Assembly: GCA_016716305.1 (NCBI GenBank)
Contig: JADJWP010000002.1
Span: 1,982,501-2,046,500 of the forward strand
From: Chloracidobacterium sp.
GTDB lineage: Bacteria > Acidobacteriota > Blastocatellia > Pyrinomonadales > Pyrinomonadaceae
Direction of reading: 5' to 3'
DNA: 64,000 nucleotides
The notes under the pieces are model-generated. The model was given only the letters and a program-made list of their open reading frames with translations, had not been told where the DNA came from and did not search any database. Below, in pieces: positions 31,601 through 41,125 of the stretch. Within the stretch, counting starts at the first letter, position 1; every line of letters starts with the position of its first letter. Both the position numbers and the translations under genes were made by a program.

Positions 31601-31808
31601 CGGGCTTTTTCTGCCGGCGGAACTTCTTGCGGTACGCAGCAAAAAAAACACTAACAAACCCGAAGGCAAGCATTGTTTCCGCAGCGACCAGTGAATTCAG
31701 TAGGACCGGATCGAGTTCAGATCGCATCGAATACGTCTGCTTTGCGCTGATTATGTCTGCCAGCATCAACAGTCCGCAGACGGTCAGAACGGTCGTGTTT
31801 CTGTTCAT
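31536..31808 (-). CDS. possible small two-helix membrane protein
   Basis: 90 residues with two hydrophobic segments (TVLTVCGLLMLADIISA and SLVAAETMLAFGFVSVFFAA) and a basic tail. The tail overlaps the end of the yggU gene on the other strand by 65 bp. No clear ribosome site. The membrane pattern favours coding but the support is limited. Confidence 0.45.
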   Translation of the reverse strand: MNRNTTVLTVCGLLMLADIISAKQTYSMRSELDPVLLNSLVAAETMLAFGFVSVFFAAYRKKFRRQKKPVSQERFEVVRPLRRLLVSVWS

Positions 31809-31999
31809 ACTGGTCTGATTAGAGCCGCGCCGCGTGAATTCCCTCTAACGGAAATCTCAACAAATTGTGAATCCTGAACCGTTTTGTCCGCCAAAGCGCG
31901 CCGTGATATATTCTCAATTTCGACCATCAGCGGCAGGAAGTTTAGTTAGTAATGTGAACGGTCCTATTGCCGGATATCACCGAGGAAGATTCGAACAAC

Positions 32000-32740
32000 A
32001 TGTCAGGACACAGCAAGTGGCACACTATCAAGCACAAGAAAGGCGCTCTCGACGCCAAACGTGGCAAGATCTTTACGAAGATGATCAAGGAGATCACGGT
32101 CGCGGCTCGCACCGGTAACAGCGGCGACGTTGATGCGAATGCGCGGCTGCGAAAGGCGGTCTCCGATGCCAAGGCGCAGAACATGCCGAACGACACCATT
32201 GACCGTGCGATCAAGCGCGGCATGGGCGAACTCGAAGGCGTGAATTATGACGAGATCACTTACGAGGGCTACGGCCCGAATGGCGTTGCTGTCTTGATCG
32301 AGACGATGACCGATAACCGCAACCGCACCGTAGCCGAACTTCGTCATATCTTCTCAAAGAATGGCGGCAATCTCGGCGAGGCCGGCTCGGTCGCGTGGAT
32401 GTTCGACAAGAAGGGTTACATTGTGGTCGACAAGGCGGCGAAGCCTGAGGATGAACTCTTCGAGATAGCTATCGAGGCCGGCGCCGACGATATGCAGGAC
32501 GACGGCGACGTTTTTGAGATCTTCACCGCGCCCGATAATTTTGAGGCGGTCAGCGAAGCCATCAAGAAAGCCGGTATTGAACCGCAAGCCGCCGAAGTTT
32601 CAATGATCCCGCAAAACTACATCAAGCTCGAAGGCGGCGACGCCAAACAGATGATGAAGCTCTACGACGCCCTCGACGACAACGACGACGTCCAAAAGGT
32701 CTATGCTAACTTCGACATCGACGAGAGCGAGATTGAGTAA
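32000..32740 (+). CDS. YebC/PmpR family protein
   Basis: 246 residues starting at MSGHSKWHTIKHKKGALDAK, the typical family N-terminus; an upstream in-frame ATG at 31967 adds residues not seen in the family. Later motifs are MPNDTIDRAIKRGMGELEGV, YEGYGPNGVAVLIETMTDNR, and GAVAWMF-like SVAWMFDKKGYI. Members act as translation factors relieving ribosome stalling and were earlier described as DNA-binding regulators. The genomic neighbour ruvC is not in view. Confidence 0.95.
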   Translation: MSGHSKWHTIKHKKGALDAKRGKIFTKMIKEITVAARTGNSGDVDANARLRKAVSDAKAQNMPNDTIDRAIKRGMGELEGVNYDEITYEGYGPNGVAVLIETMTDNRNRTVAELRHIFSKNGGNLGEAGSVAWMFDKKGYIVVDKAAKPEDELFEIAIEAGADDMQDDGDVFEIFTAPDNFEAVSEAIKKAGIEPQAAEVSMIPQNYIKLEGGDAKQMMKLYDALDDNDDVQKVYANFDIDESEIE

Positions 32741-32804
32741 CTTGAAATTGCCAAAAAGTTGAATTTAGAGAGCCAGGGTCTCGGATCGTTGCCTTTTCTT
32801 TGCT

Positions 32805-34028
32805 TTATAGATAGCTGAACGCCCAGTGTTTGTTTCGACGTTTGAGATTCCCATACCAATAACAAAGCGGATAGAGGATCAAAAGGCCGCCGATCCACGC
32901 GGCGTACACCACCCAAAGCGGAAAGCCGTGGTCGGGCGGGACCGATTGGCCCATGTCCATCATGTTCGCGAAATAATGTCCCACGGCCTTTCCCGCCAGT
33001 AGGCTCAACACGATGCCGAGGCCATGTGCTGTGAACCACTGCAGGATATAAAAGAACATCGGCACCCGCCCGAACGTTATACAGATTCGCTGCCAGAGGT
33101 TATTGCCGTCGATTCTGTCAGTCAGTGCCAGCACGATCAATCCCGGCCCGAGCGTCATCAGCAGGAACAAAAGCGATGCCGGATACTTTGTCGTATTAAG
33201 AAATGATAGCAGCGTGAAGACCGGTGTGTCCTGCACTGACCACGCTGACGGATCGCCGTATACATTCGTAAAACGGACGACGACAAAGAGCATCATCGCG
33301 GCCCCGCCAAGGACGAACAGCCATCTCCGCCGCCGTTCCGGTTCCCATCCATAAAAAGTGCCGAAAGCGTATCCAGCGGCCATTACACCGATCCACGGGA
33401 TCAGCGGGTAGGCAGTGAACGCCCTCGACCCGCTCGTGATCGGAATGACGCCCTGTTGATGTACGATCAGCCAAATTGCCTGGGAAAGATCGGGCGGCGG
33501 ATCGCCCATGAACGCGATGTTGGGCGGTATCTGTATTCCGTCAAGCAGGTTGTGCAGCACGATCATGGCGATGCCGATAGCGCCAACGAGCTTGACCGGT
33601 AGATAGATCAGCGCGGCCATGACGATCATCGACACGCCTATGACCCAGATGACCTGCGCCATTCCAAAGAATGAATAATCGAGATTAAAGGAATAGCCGA
33701 ACCGCACGACCGTGAATTCCAGAATGATCAGCCACAATCCGCGGGTCCACAAAAACCGCGAAAGCTCAGCGTTGCTCTTGCCGTACATTCGCTGCAGATA
33801 GATGCTCGTACCGGCGAGAAAAACAAAGATCGGTGCGCAGAAGTGTGTGATCCATCGGGTGAAAAACACGGCGGTATTCGTATTCGAAAGATCGGTCGGA
33901 TCGAACTGCAATGCTCCGGCGTGAACAAAATCGCGCGTATGGTCAAGCAGCATGACGATCATCACGATGCCTCGAAGCATATCGATGGAATAGATGCGTT
34001 CTTTAATGGTCGCTGCTGTTTCCGACAT
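32805..34028 (-). CDS. DUF1624/heparan-alpha-glucosaminide acetyltransferase-like membrane protein
   Basis: 407 residues from MSETAATIKERIYSIDMLRG; a longer start at 34076 is possible. The opening SIDMLRGIVMIVMLLDHTRD is the family signature with the conserved Asp and His in the first helix. About ten membrane helices follow. Relatives transfer acetyl groups across membranes to sugars. The substrate cannot be told. Confidence 0.85.
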   Translation of the reverse strand: MSETAATIKERIYSIDMLRGIVMIVMLLDHTRDFVHAGALQFDPTDLSNTNTAVFFTRWITHFCAPIFVFLAGTSIYLQRMYGKSNAELSRFLWTRGLWLIILEFTVVRFGYSFNLDYSFFGMAQVIWVIGVSMIVMAALIYLPVKLVGAIGIAMIVLHNLLDGIQIPPNIAFMGDPPPDLSQAIWLIVHQQGVIPITSGSRAFTAYPLIPWIGVMAAGYAFGTFYGWEPERRRRWLFVLGGAAMMLFVVVRFTNVYGDPSAWSVQDTPVFTLLSFLNTTKYPASLLFLLMTLGPGLIVLALTDRIDGNNLWQRICITFGRVPMFFYILQWFTAHGLGIVLSLLAGKAVGHYFANMMDMGQSVPPDHGFPLWVVYAAWIGGLLILYPLCYWYGNLKRRNKHWAFSYL

Positions 34029-34035
34029 TGCCGGC

Positions 34036-34410
34036 CTATTTGCCCATCTCTTGCCCGAAAACGATCCGGTGGCCATCGGGTGTTTTTACACAAAAATCGC
34101 GGATACCCCACGGCTGCGTTTTGATAGTAGAAATCATCTCGGCACCACGTTCCCTGAATTCATCATAGACCTCGTCAACATTCTCGACCAGGGCGTGGGC
34201 GAACCACGAATGGTCTCCGGTCTCGTGTGCCCAAAGTGCGTCTGTACATTCGCCAAGCATCACCTTGAAAATTCCGAACGACAAGAACTCCCAACCCGGC
34301 GCCGTAAAGTCGCGCTCAAAGCCAAGCTTGTCTACGAAATACGCGGCCGAGACAGCAAGGTCTTTGACCGCCAAAACATGCCTGGTGTGGATAACTTTCC
34401 GTCTCTCCAT
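34036..34410 (-). CDS. VOC-fold (glyoxalase-like) protein
   Basis: 124 residues in two beta-alpha-beta-beta-beta units. VIHTRHVLAVKDLAVSAAYF gives a first metal-position His and KTPDGHRIVFGQ the C-terminal strand. It is predicted to bind a metal or small ligand; the substrate is unknown. It lies 7 bp upstream of the acyltransferase gene on the same strand and is probably co-transcribed. Confidence 0.85.
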   Translation of the reverse strand: MERRKVIHTRHVLAVKDLAVSAAYFVDKLGFERDFTAPGWEFLSFGIFKVMLGECTDALWAHETGDHSWFAHALVENVDEVYDEFRERGAEMISTIKTQPWGIRDFCVKTPDGHRIVFGQEMGK

Positions 34411-34430
34411 TTTCTGCTGCTCCTTTTTCT

Positions 34431-36248
34431 CTATCTTAACTTTTCCAGCAGCCTTGCCGCCTGCAGCCTGTCGTTTTCGATCGCGCGGTCCTGGTTCGAT
34501 GCCGTAAGCGAAAGATATTCCCGCAATGCGGCTCGAGCCTCTTCCGATCGTCCAAGTTCCGCGTTTAGCATCCCGAGCCTCAGGAACAACGTCTTCGCCT
34601 CGGGCAGCAATTCGACCCGTGCCTGTTGTTTCGCTGATTCCAGTTCGCGAAGGGCTTCATCTTTTCGTCCGCTCTGATATAGGACCGTTGCGAGGTTTAC
34701 GGTCAGCGACGCGGCATAGATCGGCAGACGGTTTCGGGCATCTCGGAAGGTCTTCTCGGCCGCGGCCTGATCGCCTCGGCCGCTATAAACGATCCCGAGG
34801 GCTTCGTAGGCTTGATAGAGCGCATAGGCTTCGACACGATCGTCCGGAAGTCCGACGACGCTCAACAGATCGCGTTCGGCCTCGTCCGGGCGGCCTGTGA
34901 CGGCAAGCGTTCTTCCGCGCGCCAAATGTGCCCTCGGCGACGGACGCTTTTCGATCGATCGTGTGAAAGCGGCGATCGCTTCTTCGTTTCGGCCCGTTTC
35001 GGCAAGTGTGCTGCCGTACTGCATCGAAGTGAATGACGAATCGTCGATCGCCGCCGTCCATGACCAAAGTGCGAATTCGCTATTCCATACGCGATTATAT
35101 GCCACGGTTTGAATCGAAAGTATCGCAGCAACCGCGATGCCGGCGAGGACAAGATTCTGATCCTCGACATATTTAGCCGCTGAGATCAGCACAAGCAAAA
35201 CGATCCCTAAAAGCGGCAAATATAGGTAACGGTCATGAACGATCTGATCGGGAATGAACGCCGTAGCATTCATCGCCGGGATCAGAGGCAAAAGGAACAA
35301 GGCGGCAGCGAACTGCCCGACCCGCGATCTTTTTGCGAGGAACAGTATCGCAACGAGCACGACAGCGGCGATCGCCAACGGCAGCAAGAATTCCTGTGCT
35401 CCGATAGTAGAAACAGGTTCGAGCGGATAATTCGCTCCGAGCCAATACGGAAAGAACACCTGGCGCAAATAGAAAACGAATATCGAGGGGACGCTGAGTA
35501 TGGCGGAGCTGAAGCCGACAGCATCCTCGGGCGGCCGCGACAAGGCTCCGAGAACGATCCACCGCAATACGAAATAAGCCGCGGCGATCGCTCCGAATGC
35601 GATTAGCGGACGCTTGTCCGTTCTCGTCTCACTCTCCTTCGAAAGCACAAGGTAGTAGAGCGGCAAACACAGAACGCCGATCTCCTTCGCGCCGAGAGCA
35701 ACAGCGTAGAGCAGAAGTGCGGCGATCAAGAAAACCCTGCGACCGTTCGATGAGAATGAACTAGCGAACCAAAGCGAACCGAGAAAGGCGGCAGCGAAAA
35801 GCAGGTCGGGCGAGCCCGAGATCCACGCGACCGATTCGACATGGACGGGATGCACGGCAAATATCAAGACCGTCGTGAATGCGATCGCGGCTTTAACCCC
35901 CGACTGGCGGAGCAAGCCGAACGCCAGCGAACAAACCAGGGTATGCAGGGCGATATTGGCGGCGTGCCAGCCTTGCGGATCTGAGCCGAATAGGCGGAAA
36001 TTGACGATATGAAAAAGCGTGAATGTCGGCCGCCAATAGTTACTGGCAACGAGCGAACCGTCGCCCTTGAACGCCCAGACGTCTGACGTCAGAGCTTTCC
36101 AGATCAGTGCGTTGTCCTGTATCAGCGGATTGCGGAGTATCTGCCTAAGATCGTCGTATACAAAATCACCGCTCAGCGTGTTCGCGAAGACCAGAAAGCA
36201 TACGACGACCAAAGGCACGACCCACTTGAGCTCTTCGCGAAAGTTCAT
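34431..36248 (-). CDS. TMTC-like membrane protein with C-terminal TPRs
   Basis: 605 residues. The first 390 form about ten membrane helices with the GT-C-like opening FANTLSGDFVYDDLRQILRN (acidic DD in the first loop) and HPVHVESVAWISGSPDLLF. The C-terminal 200 residues hold TPR repeats (AETGRNEEAIAAFTRSIEKR). This is the layout of O-mannosyltransferase-like TMTC proteins, which may glycosylate exported proteins. The actual sugar donor and targets are unknown. Confidence 0.85.
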   Translation of the reverse strand: MNFREELKWVVPLVVVCFLVFANTLSGDFVYDDLRQILRNPLIQDNALIWKALTSDVWAFKGDGSLVASNYWRPTFTLFHIVNFRLFGSDPQGWHAANIALHTLVCSLAFGLLRQSGVKAAIAFTTVLIFAVHPVHVESVAWISGSPDLLFAAAFLGSLWFASSFSSNGRRVFLIAALLLYAVALGAKEIGVLCLPLYYLVLSKESETRTDKRPLIAFGAIAAAYFVLRWIVLGALSRPPEDAVGFSSAILSVPSIFVFYLRQVFFPYWLGANYPLEPVSTIGAQEFLLPLAIAAVVLVAILFLAKRSRVGQFAAALFLLPLIPAMNATAFIPDQIVHDRYLYLPLLGIVLLVLISAAKYVEDQNLVLAGIAVAAILSIQTVAYNRVWNSEFALWSWTAAIDDSSFTSMQYGSTLAETGRNEEAIAAFTRSIEKRPSPRAHLARGRTLAVTGRPDEAERDLLSVVGLPDDRVEAYALYQAYEALGIVYSGRGDQAAAEKTFRDARNRLPIYAASLTVNLATVLYQSGRKDEALRELESAKQQARVELLPEAKTLFLRLGMLNAELGRSEEARAALREYLSLTASNQDRAIENDRLQAARLLEKLR

Positions 36249-36304
36249 GGAGTTTGTCTATTTTTCAACCACACGTTCCGAGCTCGCTTGTCGATCGACC
36301 GATT

Positions 36305-36703
36305 TCAAGCCGTCCATTGAAAGCAAAGGTTGTATCCGTCGGGATCGTTTATGTAAACCTGCCGGGCGCCGTAATCGGTGACGATCGGAGGCCTGGGCTT
36401 TAGGCCGCGGGATGTCAGAAATTCATAAGCGCCGTCGACGTCAGGACAATTGAAATAAAGACATGTGTCACCATGCCACTCAGATCGGGCAGCCGGAGGG
36501 GCGTCTGGCCCGGTTCCAGGCTCATATTGGTCATTGAGCATCAGATCCGTTTCGCCGAGCCGAAGCCAGACCCAACTCGCATTGTCACCACCGCCCGAAT
36601 CCGAAATAACCACAAATCCGATCGTGTCGCGATAAAAAGCCAACGCTCGCGGCATGCTGAATACCTGTATCAGCGGTGTCATTCCCTGTATCTCGATCGC
36701 CAT
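36305..36703 (-). CDS. VOC-fold, bleomycin-resistance-like protein
   Basis: 132 residues. MTPLIQVFSMPRALAFYRDT opens the fold and YGARQVYINDPDGYNLCFQW closes it, as in the bleomycin-binding/glyoxalase group. Here the position often His is Gln, so metal binding is not assured. Downstream of the peptidase gene on the same strand with a 12-bp gap, so probably one operon. Confidence 0.85.
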   Translation of the reverse strand: MAIEIQGMTPLIQVFSMPRALAFYRDTIGFVVISDSGGGDNASWVWLRLGETDLMLNDQYEPGTGPDAPPAARSEWHGDTCLYFNCPDVDGAYEFLTSRGLKPRPPIVTDYGARQVYINDPDGYNLCFQWTA

Positions 36704-36715
36704 GAACGATTCTAT

Positions 36716-38314
36716 TTATTTGGCTGCCGACAGGGCGAACAGCATATCAACGTAGAACTTCTCGATCTGGGCAATGCCCGCCACTTTTGAGCCCGATCTC
36801 GGCTCAATCACCATGTATTCATTCGGGGCGTGAGCACCCGAACCGTGGCCAAGGCCTCCGGCAACGAGCGGCAGTTTCAATGTGTCGGTAAATACGTAAT
36901 AGGGTGCGCTGCCGCCCAGCCGCGGTGCGACACTCGGCGTCAAGCCGTATTTATTGTAAGTGCCTATCATCGACCGGACCAAAGGAGCGTCGACCGACGT
37001 TTGTGCGGGCGGATAACCGCTCATCTTTCGGATAATGATGTCTGAAAACCCGCTTTTGTCGAGATGTGTGCGAATAAGCCGCAAGGCTTCGTCGGGCGTT
37101 TGATCCGGAACCAGGCGGGAATCGACCTTTGCGGTCGCAATATGCGGAAGTATCGTTTTCACACCCGGCCCGGTATAGCCGGTCCACATCCCGTTGATGT
37201 TCAGGGTCGTGTCAAAAAGATATCGCATCAGCGAGTCGCGGCCGGAAAGACCGTCGGCCCAACGATCGATCCCGAGGCCCTGACGCATCATCGCCTCGCG
37301 CGCTTTCCATGACGTGAGCATCCCGTTCACGAGCCGCTCCTCTTCGCCCGATGGTTTTCGGATCTTATCGTAATAGCCCGGAACGACAATGGTGTTGCCG
37401 TCCGGCGACGTCAGCGCGGCGAGAGCCTGCGTAAGCCTCCACGCGGGCGAATCTGAGACGGCTTTCAGCGAACCATGGATCTCTGCCGTCTTCGGACCGC
37501 CGGCGGCGTTTCCGCGCGCCTCGAGCTCGAAATAGACAATGCCCTTCACACCAAGGGTCATATTCACCGAGCCGTCGCCGCCCTGTCCGTTCATCGGAAA
37601 AAGCACGCCGTCAGCCGTCTTCAACCTGTCTTTATATTTTTCGATCAGCTCGGGATAATGCGGTGAACCGAGCTCTTCCTCACCCTCGGCAAGCACCATT
37701 AGGTTGACCGGCATTCGCTCGCCGCTCTTGATTATTGCTTCGACGGCGTTGAGGAATGCTCGCTGCGGGCCCTTCTGATTTGTTGCGCCGCGCGCCATCA
37801 GAACGCGGCCGAGCGGATGGTCGACGATCGAACCGTCGAACGCCCCGACCTGCCAGCCGGTCGGTTCGACGGGCTGAACGTCGTACATCATATAGACCGC
37901 CAGCGTTTTTGCCGCGCCGGCATCGTAATACCCCCAAACTCCGGGATGGCCGCTTGTCGGGACGACCTCGGCCTCCTTAAAACCAAGGTCTTTCAGATCG
38001 TCGCGCAACAACGCCGCCATTTGCTGAACGCCGTCGTTCTGCGCGCTGATCGAACGCTGGCGGACCCACCGCTGCAGATTCTCAATGTGTCTGGCCAGAT
38101 TCTGGTCGATATACGCGTACGCCTTCGGATGGTCACCACGATAGGACGCAACGGTCGAGGCATCGAAAGCCTCAGTGGTCGTTGCAGGAAAATTCGGGCG
38201 TCGCGCTCCGCCATCGCTGGTCTGAGCCCTCACCCCGATCGATGCGTCGAGGATGATAGCGAACGTCAATATCACGATGCCGATCCGGAATGATCCCGGC
38301 TGTGTTGATCTCAT
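36716..38314 (-). CDS. M20-family metallopeptidase-like protein with a changed zinc ligand
   Basis: 532 residues with a signal peptide. The catalytic domain shows KTLAVYMMYDVQPVEPTGWQ, where M20 enzymes usually have G-H-Y-D, so the first zinc His is Met. Other motifs are intact: ARGATNQKGPQRAFLNAV, NLMVLAEGEEELGSPHY (general-base Glu) and a late GGSAPYYVFTD plus GLGHGSGAHAPNEYM (His ligand). The dimerisation insert is present near VKGIVYFELEARGNAAG. Either a subfamily with different metal coordination or an enzyme with reduced activity. Confidence 0.88.
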   Translation of the reverse strand: MRSTQPGSFRIGIVILTFAIILDASIGVRAQTSDGGARRPNFPATTTEAFDASTVASYRGDHPKAYAYIDQNLARHIENLQRWVRQRSISAQNDGVQQMAALLRDDLKDLGFKEAEVVPTSGHPGVWGYYDAGAAKTLAVYMMYDVQPVEPTGWQVGAFDGSIVDHPLGRVLMARGATNQKGPQRAFLNAVEAIIKSGERMPVNLMVLAEGEEELGSPHYPELIEKYKDRLKTADGVLFPMNGQGGDGSVNMTLGVKGIVYFELEARGNAAGGPKTAEIHGSLKAVSDSPAWRLTQALAALTSPDGNTIVVPGYYDKIRKPSGEEERLVNGMLTSWKAREAMMRQGLGIDRWADGLSGRDSLMRYLFDTTLNINGMWTGYTGPGVKTILPHIATAKVDSRLVPDQTPDEALRLIRTHLDKSGFSDIIIRKMSGYPPAQTSVDAPLVRSMIGTYNKYGLTPSVAPRLGGSAPYYVFTDTLKLPLVAGGLGHGSGAHAPNEYMVIEPRSGSKVAGIAQIEKFYVDMLFALSAAK

Positions 38315-38351
38315 ATTAGGCTTCTCCGATCGAAACGAATATCATCCGATT

Positions 38352-39095
38352 CTATTTCAGTTCGACAGATTCCGGAAGATAATCACCGAGGAAATTGCGT
38401 TCCATGCCGTATCCCCAACCGCTGCCGTGATCGGACGTTATCCTTGTGACGTGTGCGTCGCTGATATTGTGCGGAGGGAATGCCAATAGTTGAAGGATCG
38501 CTCCCGGCCGAAGGTGTTCGCTTGCCCATGTCAGCGGCGAATCGCCATTCGCGTCACGAGCCTCCTTTTCGGCTCCATTCTCTAGCAGATACGATATCAT
38601 CGCTTCGTCGCCGTACGCAGCCGCACGATGAAGCGGGGTCTCGCCTTTTGTTCGGACGTCGCGCATGAAGCCACCGGTCTCTCGTCCGGGAATTGTCCGG
38701 GCGTTGACATTCGCGCCGTTTTCGACCAGGACCTTCAGTACGTATAAATACTGCGGCCGGCCGGCCTTGCAGAGCGCGCTGTGTAGCGGCGTCTCGCCCG
38801 TCTCCGGCACGTGCCAATTCACATCGGCGCCGTGCTCGATCAGAAAGTCGGCGACCTTCCAATGGCCGAAGAATGCGGCGTTGCCAAGTTCCTGACCGAG
38901 ATCAAGGCTTTCGAGATCGCCGCCTGCGTTCAATATGGCCTTGAGAGCGGTGACGTCGTTGTAGTAAACGAACCACTGCAAGGGATTTGTGTCGCCCTCG
39001 CGGATAATGTCCTTCCAGCCAGGCGAGCCGAGCAGTTCGAAGACAAGGTCGGTCCGGCCGCGGCTGATACGCTCTAGCATCACTTCTATTTCCAT
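38352..39095 (-). CDS. ankyrin-repeat protein
   Basis: 247 residues from MEIEVMLERISRGRTDLVFE; a frame to 39221 would overlap the upstream DUF2277 gene. Four to five ankyrin units are visible: GNAAFFGHWKVADFLIEHGA, ETPLHSALCKAGRPQYLYVL, GETPLHRAAAYGDEAMISYL and GDSPLTWASEHLRPGAILQL. Cytoplasmic protein-binding scaffold; partner unknown. Confidence 0.88.
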   Translation of the reverse strand: MEIEVMLERISRGRTDLVFELLGSPGWKDIIREGDTNPLQWFVYYNDVTALKAILNAGGDLESLDLGQELGNAAFFGHWKVADFLIEHGADVNWHVPETGETPLHSALCKAGRPQYLYVLKVLVENGANVNARTIPGRETGGFMRDVRTKGETPLHRAAAYGDEAMISYLLENGAEKEARDANGDSPLTWASEHLRPGAILQLLAFPPHNISDAHVTRITSDHGSGWGYGMERNFLGDYLPESVELK

Positions 39096-39156
39096 TGCAT
39101 TTGGAATTTCAACGAAAGCGGAAGGAAAAATGTTTCGCGAAAACGGCCTGCGGCCA

Positions 39157-39429
39157 TTATGCCCGCCCGAATCGCTGGTTGCCGCGTTCACGGGCCCGCG
39201 CCGCTTCGATCTCGCGATCACGCGGCGGCGAATTCGTGACCAGAGAATTCAACATTTCCTGGGCGGCAGCGGCGACCCGTTCGACGGCGAGTTGAAACGC
39301 TTCTTCGTTCGCCTTTGACGGCTTGTTGAATCCGGAGAGCTTTCTGACGAACTGCAACGCCGACGCATTGACCTCATCGGTCGTCGCGGGCGGGTCGAAA
39401 TTGAAAAGCGTCTTGATGTTTCGACACAT
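39157..39429 (-). CDS. DUF2277 family protein
   Basis: 90 residues beginning MCRNIKTLFNFDPPATTDEV and continuing LQFVRKLSGFNKPSKANEEA, the DUF2277 signature with an early Cys-Arg-Asn-Ile. Function unknown. It starts 1 bp after the stop of the upstream TPR gene, so the two are almost certainly co-transcribed. Confidence 0.88.
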   Translation of the reverse strand: MCRNIKTLFNFDPPATTDEVNASALQFVRKLSGFNKPSKANEEAFQLAVERVAAAAQEMLNSLVTNSPPRDREIEAARARERGNQRFGRA

Positions 39430-39430
39430 A

Positions 39431-40963
39431 TCATTTTCCCAAGGCGTTTCGCAGGCCTTCGTTCGATAGTCTTCGATTTGGATACCGCTTTAGAGCACGA
39501 CGGAAAGCATCAGCAGCCTCGTTCTTTCTGCCGGCTTCGAGAAGCATTTCACCGGCGGCTTCCCATGCGGGTTTCGGGATCGCCGGCGGGCCGTATTCGA
39601 AAACGAGTCTGTCCTCGGCCTCGGCAGCCGCGAGTATTTTGGCGATCGCCGCTTCGCGCTCACCCGAAGCATACCGGATAGCCGCGTCAAGGACCTGTTC
39701 CATTACTGCGGTCGTATCAAGATCGCTTTGCGAGACCGTCGAATACCGCGAGACCACGTCAGTGTTGCTCTCTGTCCGTTGCTTGCCCGCACTTCTGTTT
39801 CGCAGCGTCGCAAGAGATCGCTTTGCGGCTTCGAGATCTTTTCGCCGCACATACTCAAGCCCGATCGCCAGATCATGCCCGGCGAAAGTACTGAGCATCG
39901 TAATGCCGGCTGAGTCGACCGGCTCCAATAACGAGGCAGGACCGCTGCCGCGAGTCTCGACAAGCAATGTCGCCCGGCACATCGCCAGATGAGTTCGGGC
40001 ATATGGCGTTGCGTTCGTCCTCATGTCGGCTTCGACGACCGCGAGCAGCTTAAAGGCCTCCTCATCCTTGCCGATCTGCGGATATGCATGGACCAGCCAA
40101 TGCAGCGGATGATAGCCGCCCGTGCCCGCGTCGCGTGCCGTCTTCATCGATGCGGTATTTGCGGCGATCGAATCTTCCCACATGCCCAGAGCAAAGAAGA
40201 TGTGCGAAGGCATATGCTGTGCATGCGAGGCGCTTCTTGCCACCGTTCCGTAAAGACGAGCCGCTCGAAGCCCGAGCGGGGCGTGGATCGGATCGTCGTA
40301 AGCATGGATCAGGTAATGAAGAGCTCCGGGATGACGAGGATTTTTCTCGTATATGCTTTCTGCGATGGCCGCCGCCCGCATATAGTTTTCAGTGTTTCGC
40401 GTCGTGCCGGTCAAGCCGAGGATCGAAAGCGAATAAAACGCCTGGGCCTCCAGATCTTCGGGAAAGCGGCGTGTCAGCTCGGCCAGAGCGTTCGAATAAT
40501 TCTGAGCGATCTCTTTTTCGTCGCCGTCATCGAACAACTGTTCGACCGCATCAAGATAGAGCTTTTCGCGCGTCGTCGGCGCTTTGGCTCGACGTTCTGC
40601 GGGCGTTGCGGCGAGTTTGGCAAGCGCATCGAGCGCCGCTTTTTGATCCTGTTCACCCCAGATGCGATGGTCGTGCGTCATCGCTTCGCCCCAATAAGCA
40701 AGCGCAAAATCGGGGGCGAGCCGCGATGCTTCCTGAAAAGCTCGTCGAGCTCGGCCGTACTCAAAACTGTGCAGGAGCAGTACGCCTTCGATGAAATGTT
40801 TCTGCGCTTCTGCGGGGCCCGACGTCGGAAAATCGATCTTTCCAAGGTCGACCGGACCGTTCGAACGCCCCGATTCGGGCCCGTGATGCTGAGCCGCGGC
40901 CGAAAAAACGGTCAACAAACCGAACAGCAAGCCCGGCAGAACATTGCGCGAATGTGCTTTCAT
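39431..40963 (-). CDS. exported tetratricopeptide-repeat protein
   Basis: 510 residues with a signal peptide ending near FSAAAQHHG. TPR-like repeats include SFEYGRARRAFQEASRLAPD, FALAYWGEAMTHDHRIWG (often seen in this group, with a conserved W-x-E-A-M-x-H) and AGRKNEAADAFRRALKRYPN at the end. A central region has a conserved HALHYLIHAYDDP-like motif (GALHYLIHAYDDPIHAP). Periplasmic; no enzyme activity assigned. Confidence 0.85.
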   Translation of the reverse strand: MKAHSRNVLPGLLFGLLTVFSAAAQHHGPESGRSNGPVDLGKIDFPTSGPAEAQKHFIEGVLLLHSFEYGRARRAFQEASRLAPDFALAYWGEAMTHDHRIWGEQDQKAALDALAKLAATPAERRAKAPTTREKLYLDAVEQLFDDGDEKEIAQNYSNALAELTRRFPEDLEAQAFYSLSILGLTGTTRNTENYMRAAAIAESIYEKNPRHPGALHYLIHAYDDPIHAPLGLRAARLYGTVARSASHAQHMPSHIFFALGMWEDSIAANTASMKTARDAGTGGYHPLHWLVHAYPQIGKDEEAFKLLAVVEADMRTNATPYARTHLAMCRATLLVETRGSGPASLLEPVDSAGITMLSTFAGHDLAIGLEYVRRKDLEAAKRSLATLRNRSAGKQRTESNTDVVSRYSTVSQSDLDTTAVMEQVLDAAIRYASGEREAAIAKILAAAEAEDRLVFEYGPPAIPKPAWEAAGEMLLEAGRKNEAADAFRRALKRYPNRRLSNEGLRNALGK

Positions 40964-41125
40964 ATGCTTTTACCTTCTGACTGACCGTCGATAATATACG
41001 AGAACCAACCTGTTTGAAAAGGTTCGGTCTTTCTGCCGTAAAAACAATTCCCTGCGGATGAGGACGTCGGTGATCTGATAGATGACGGTTACGAAAAGAT
41101 CGACGGGCATAACATCGGATGTCTC

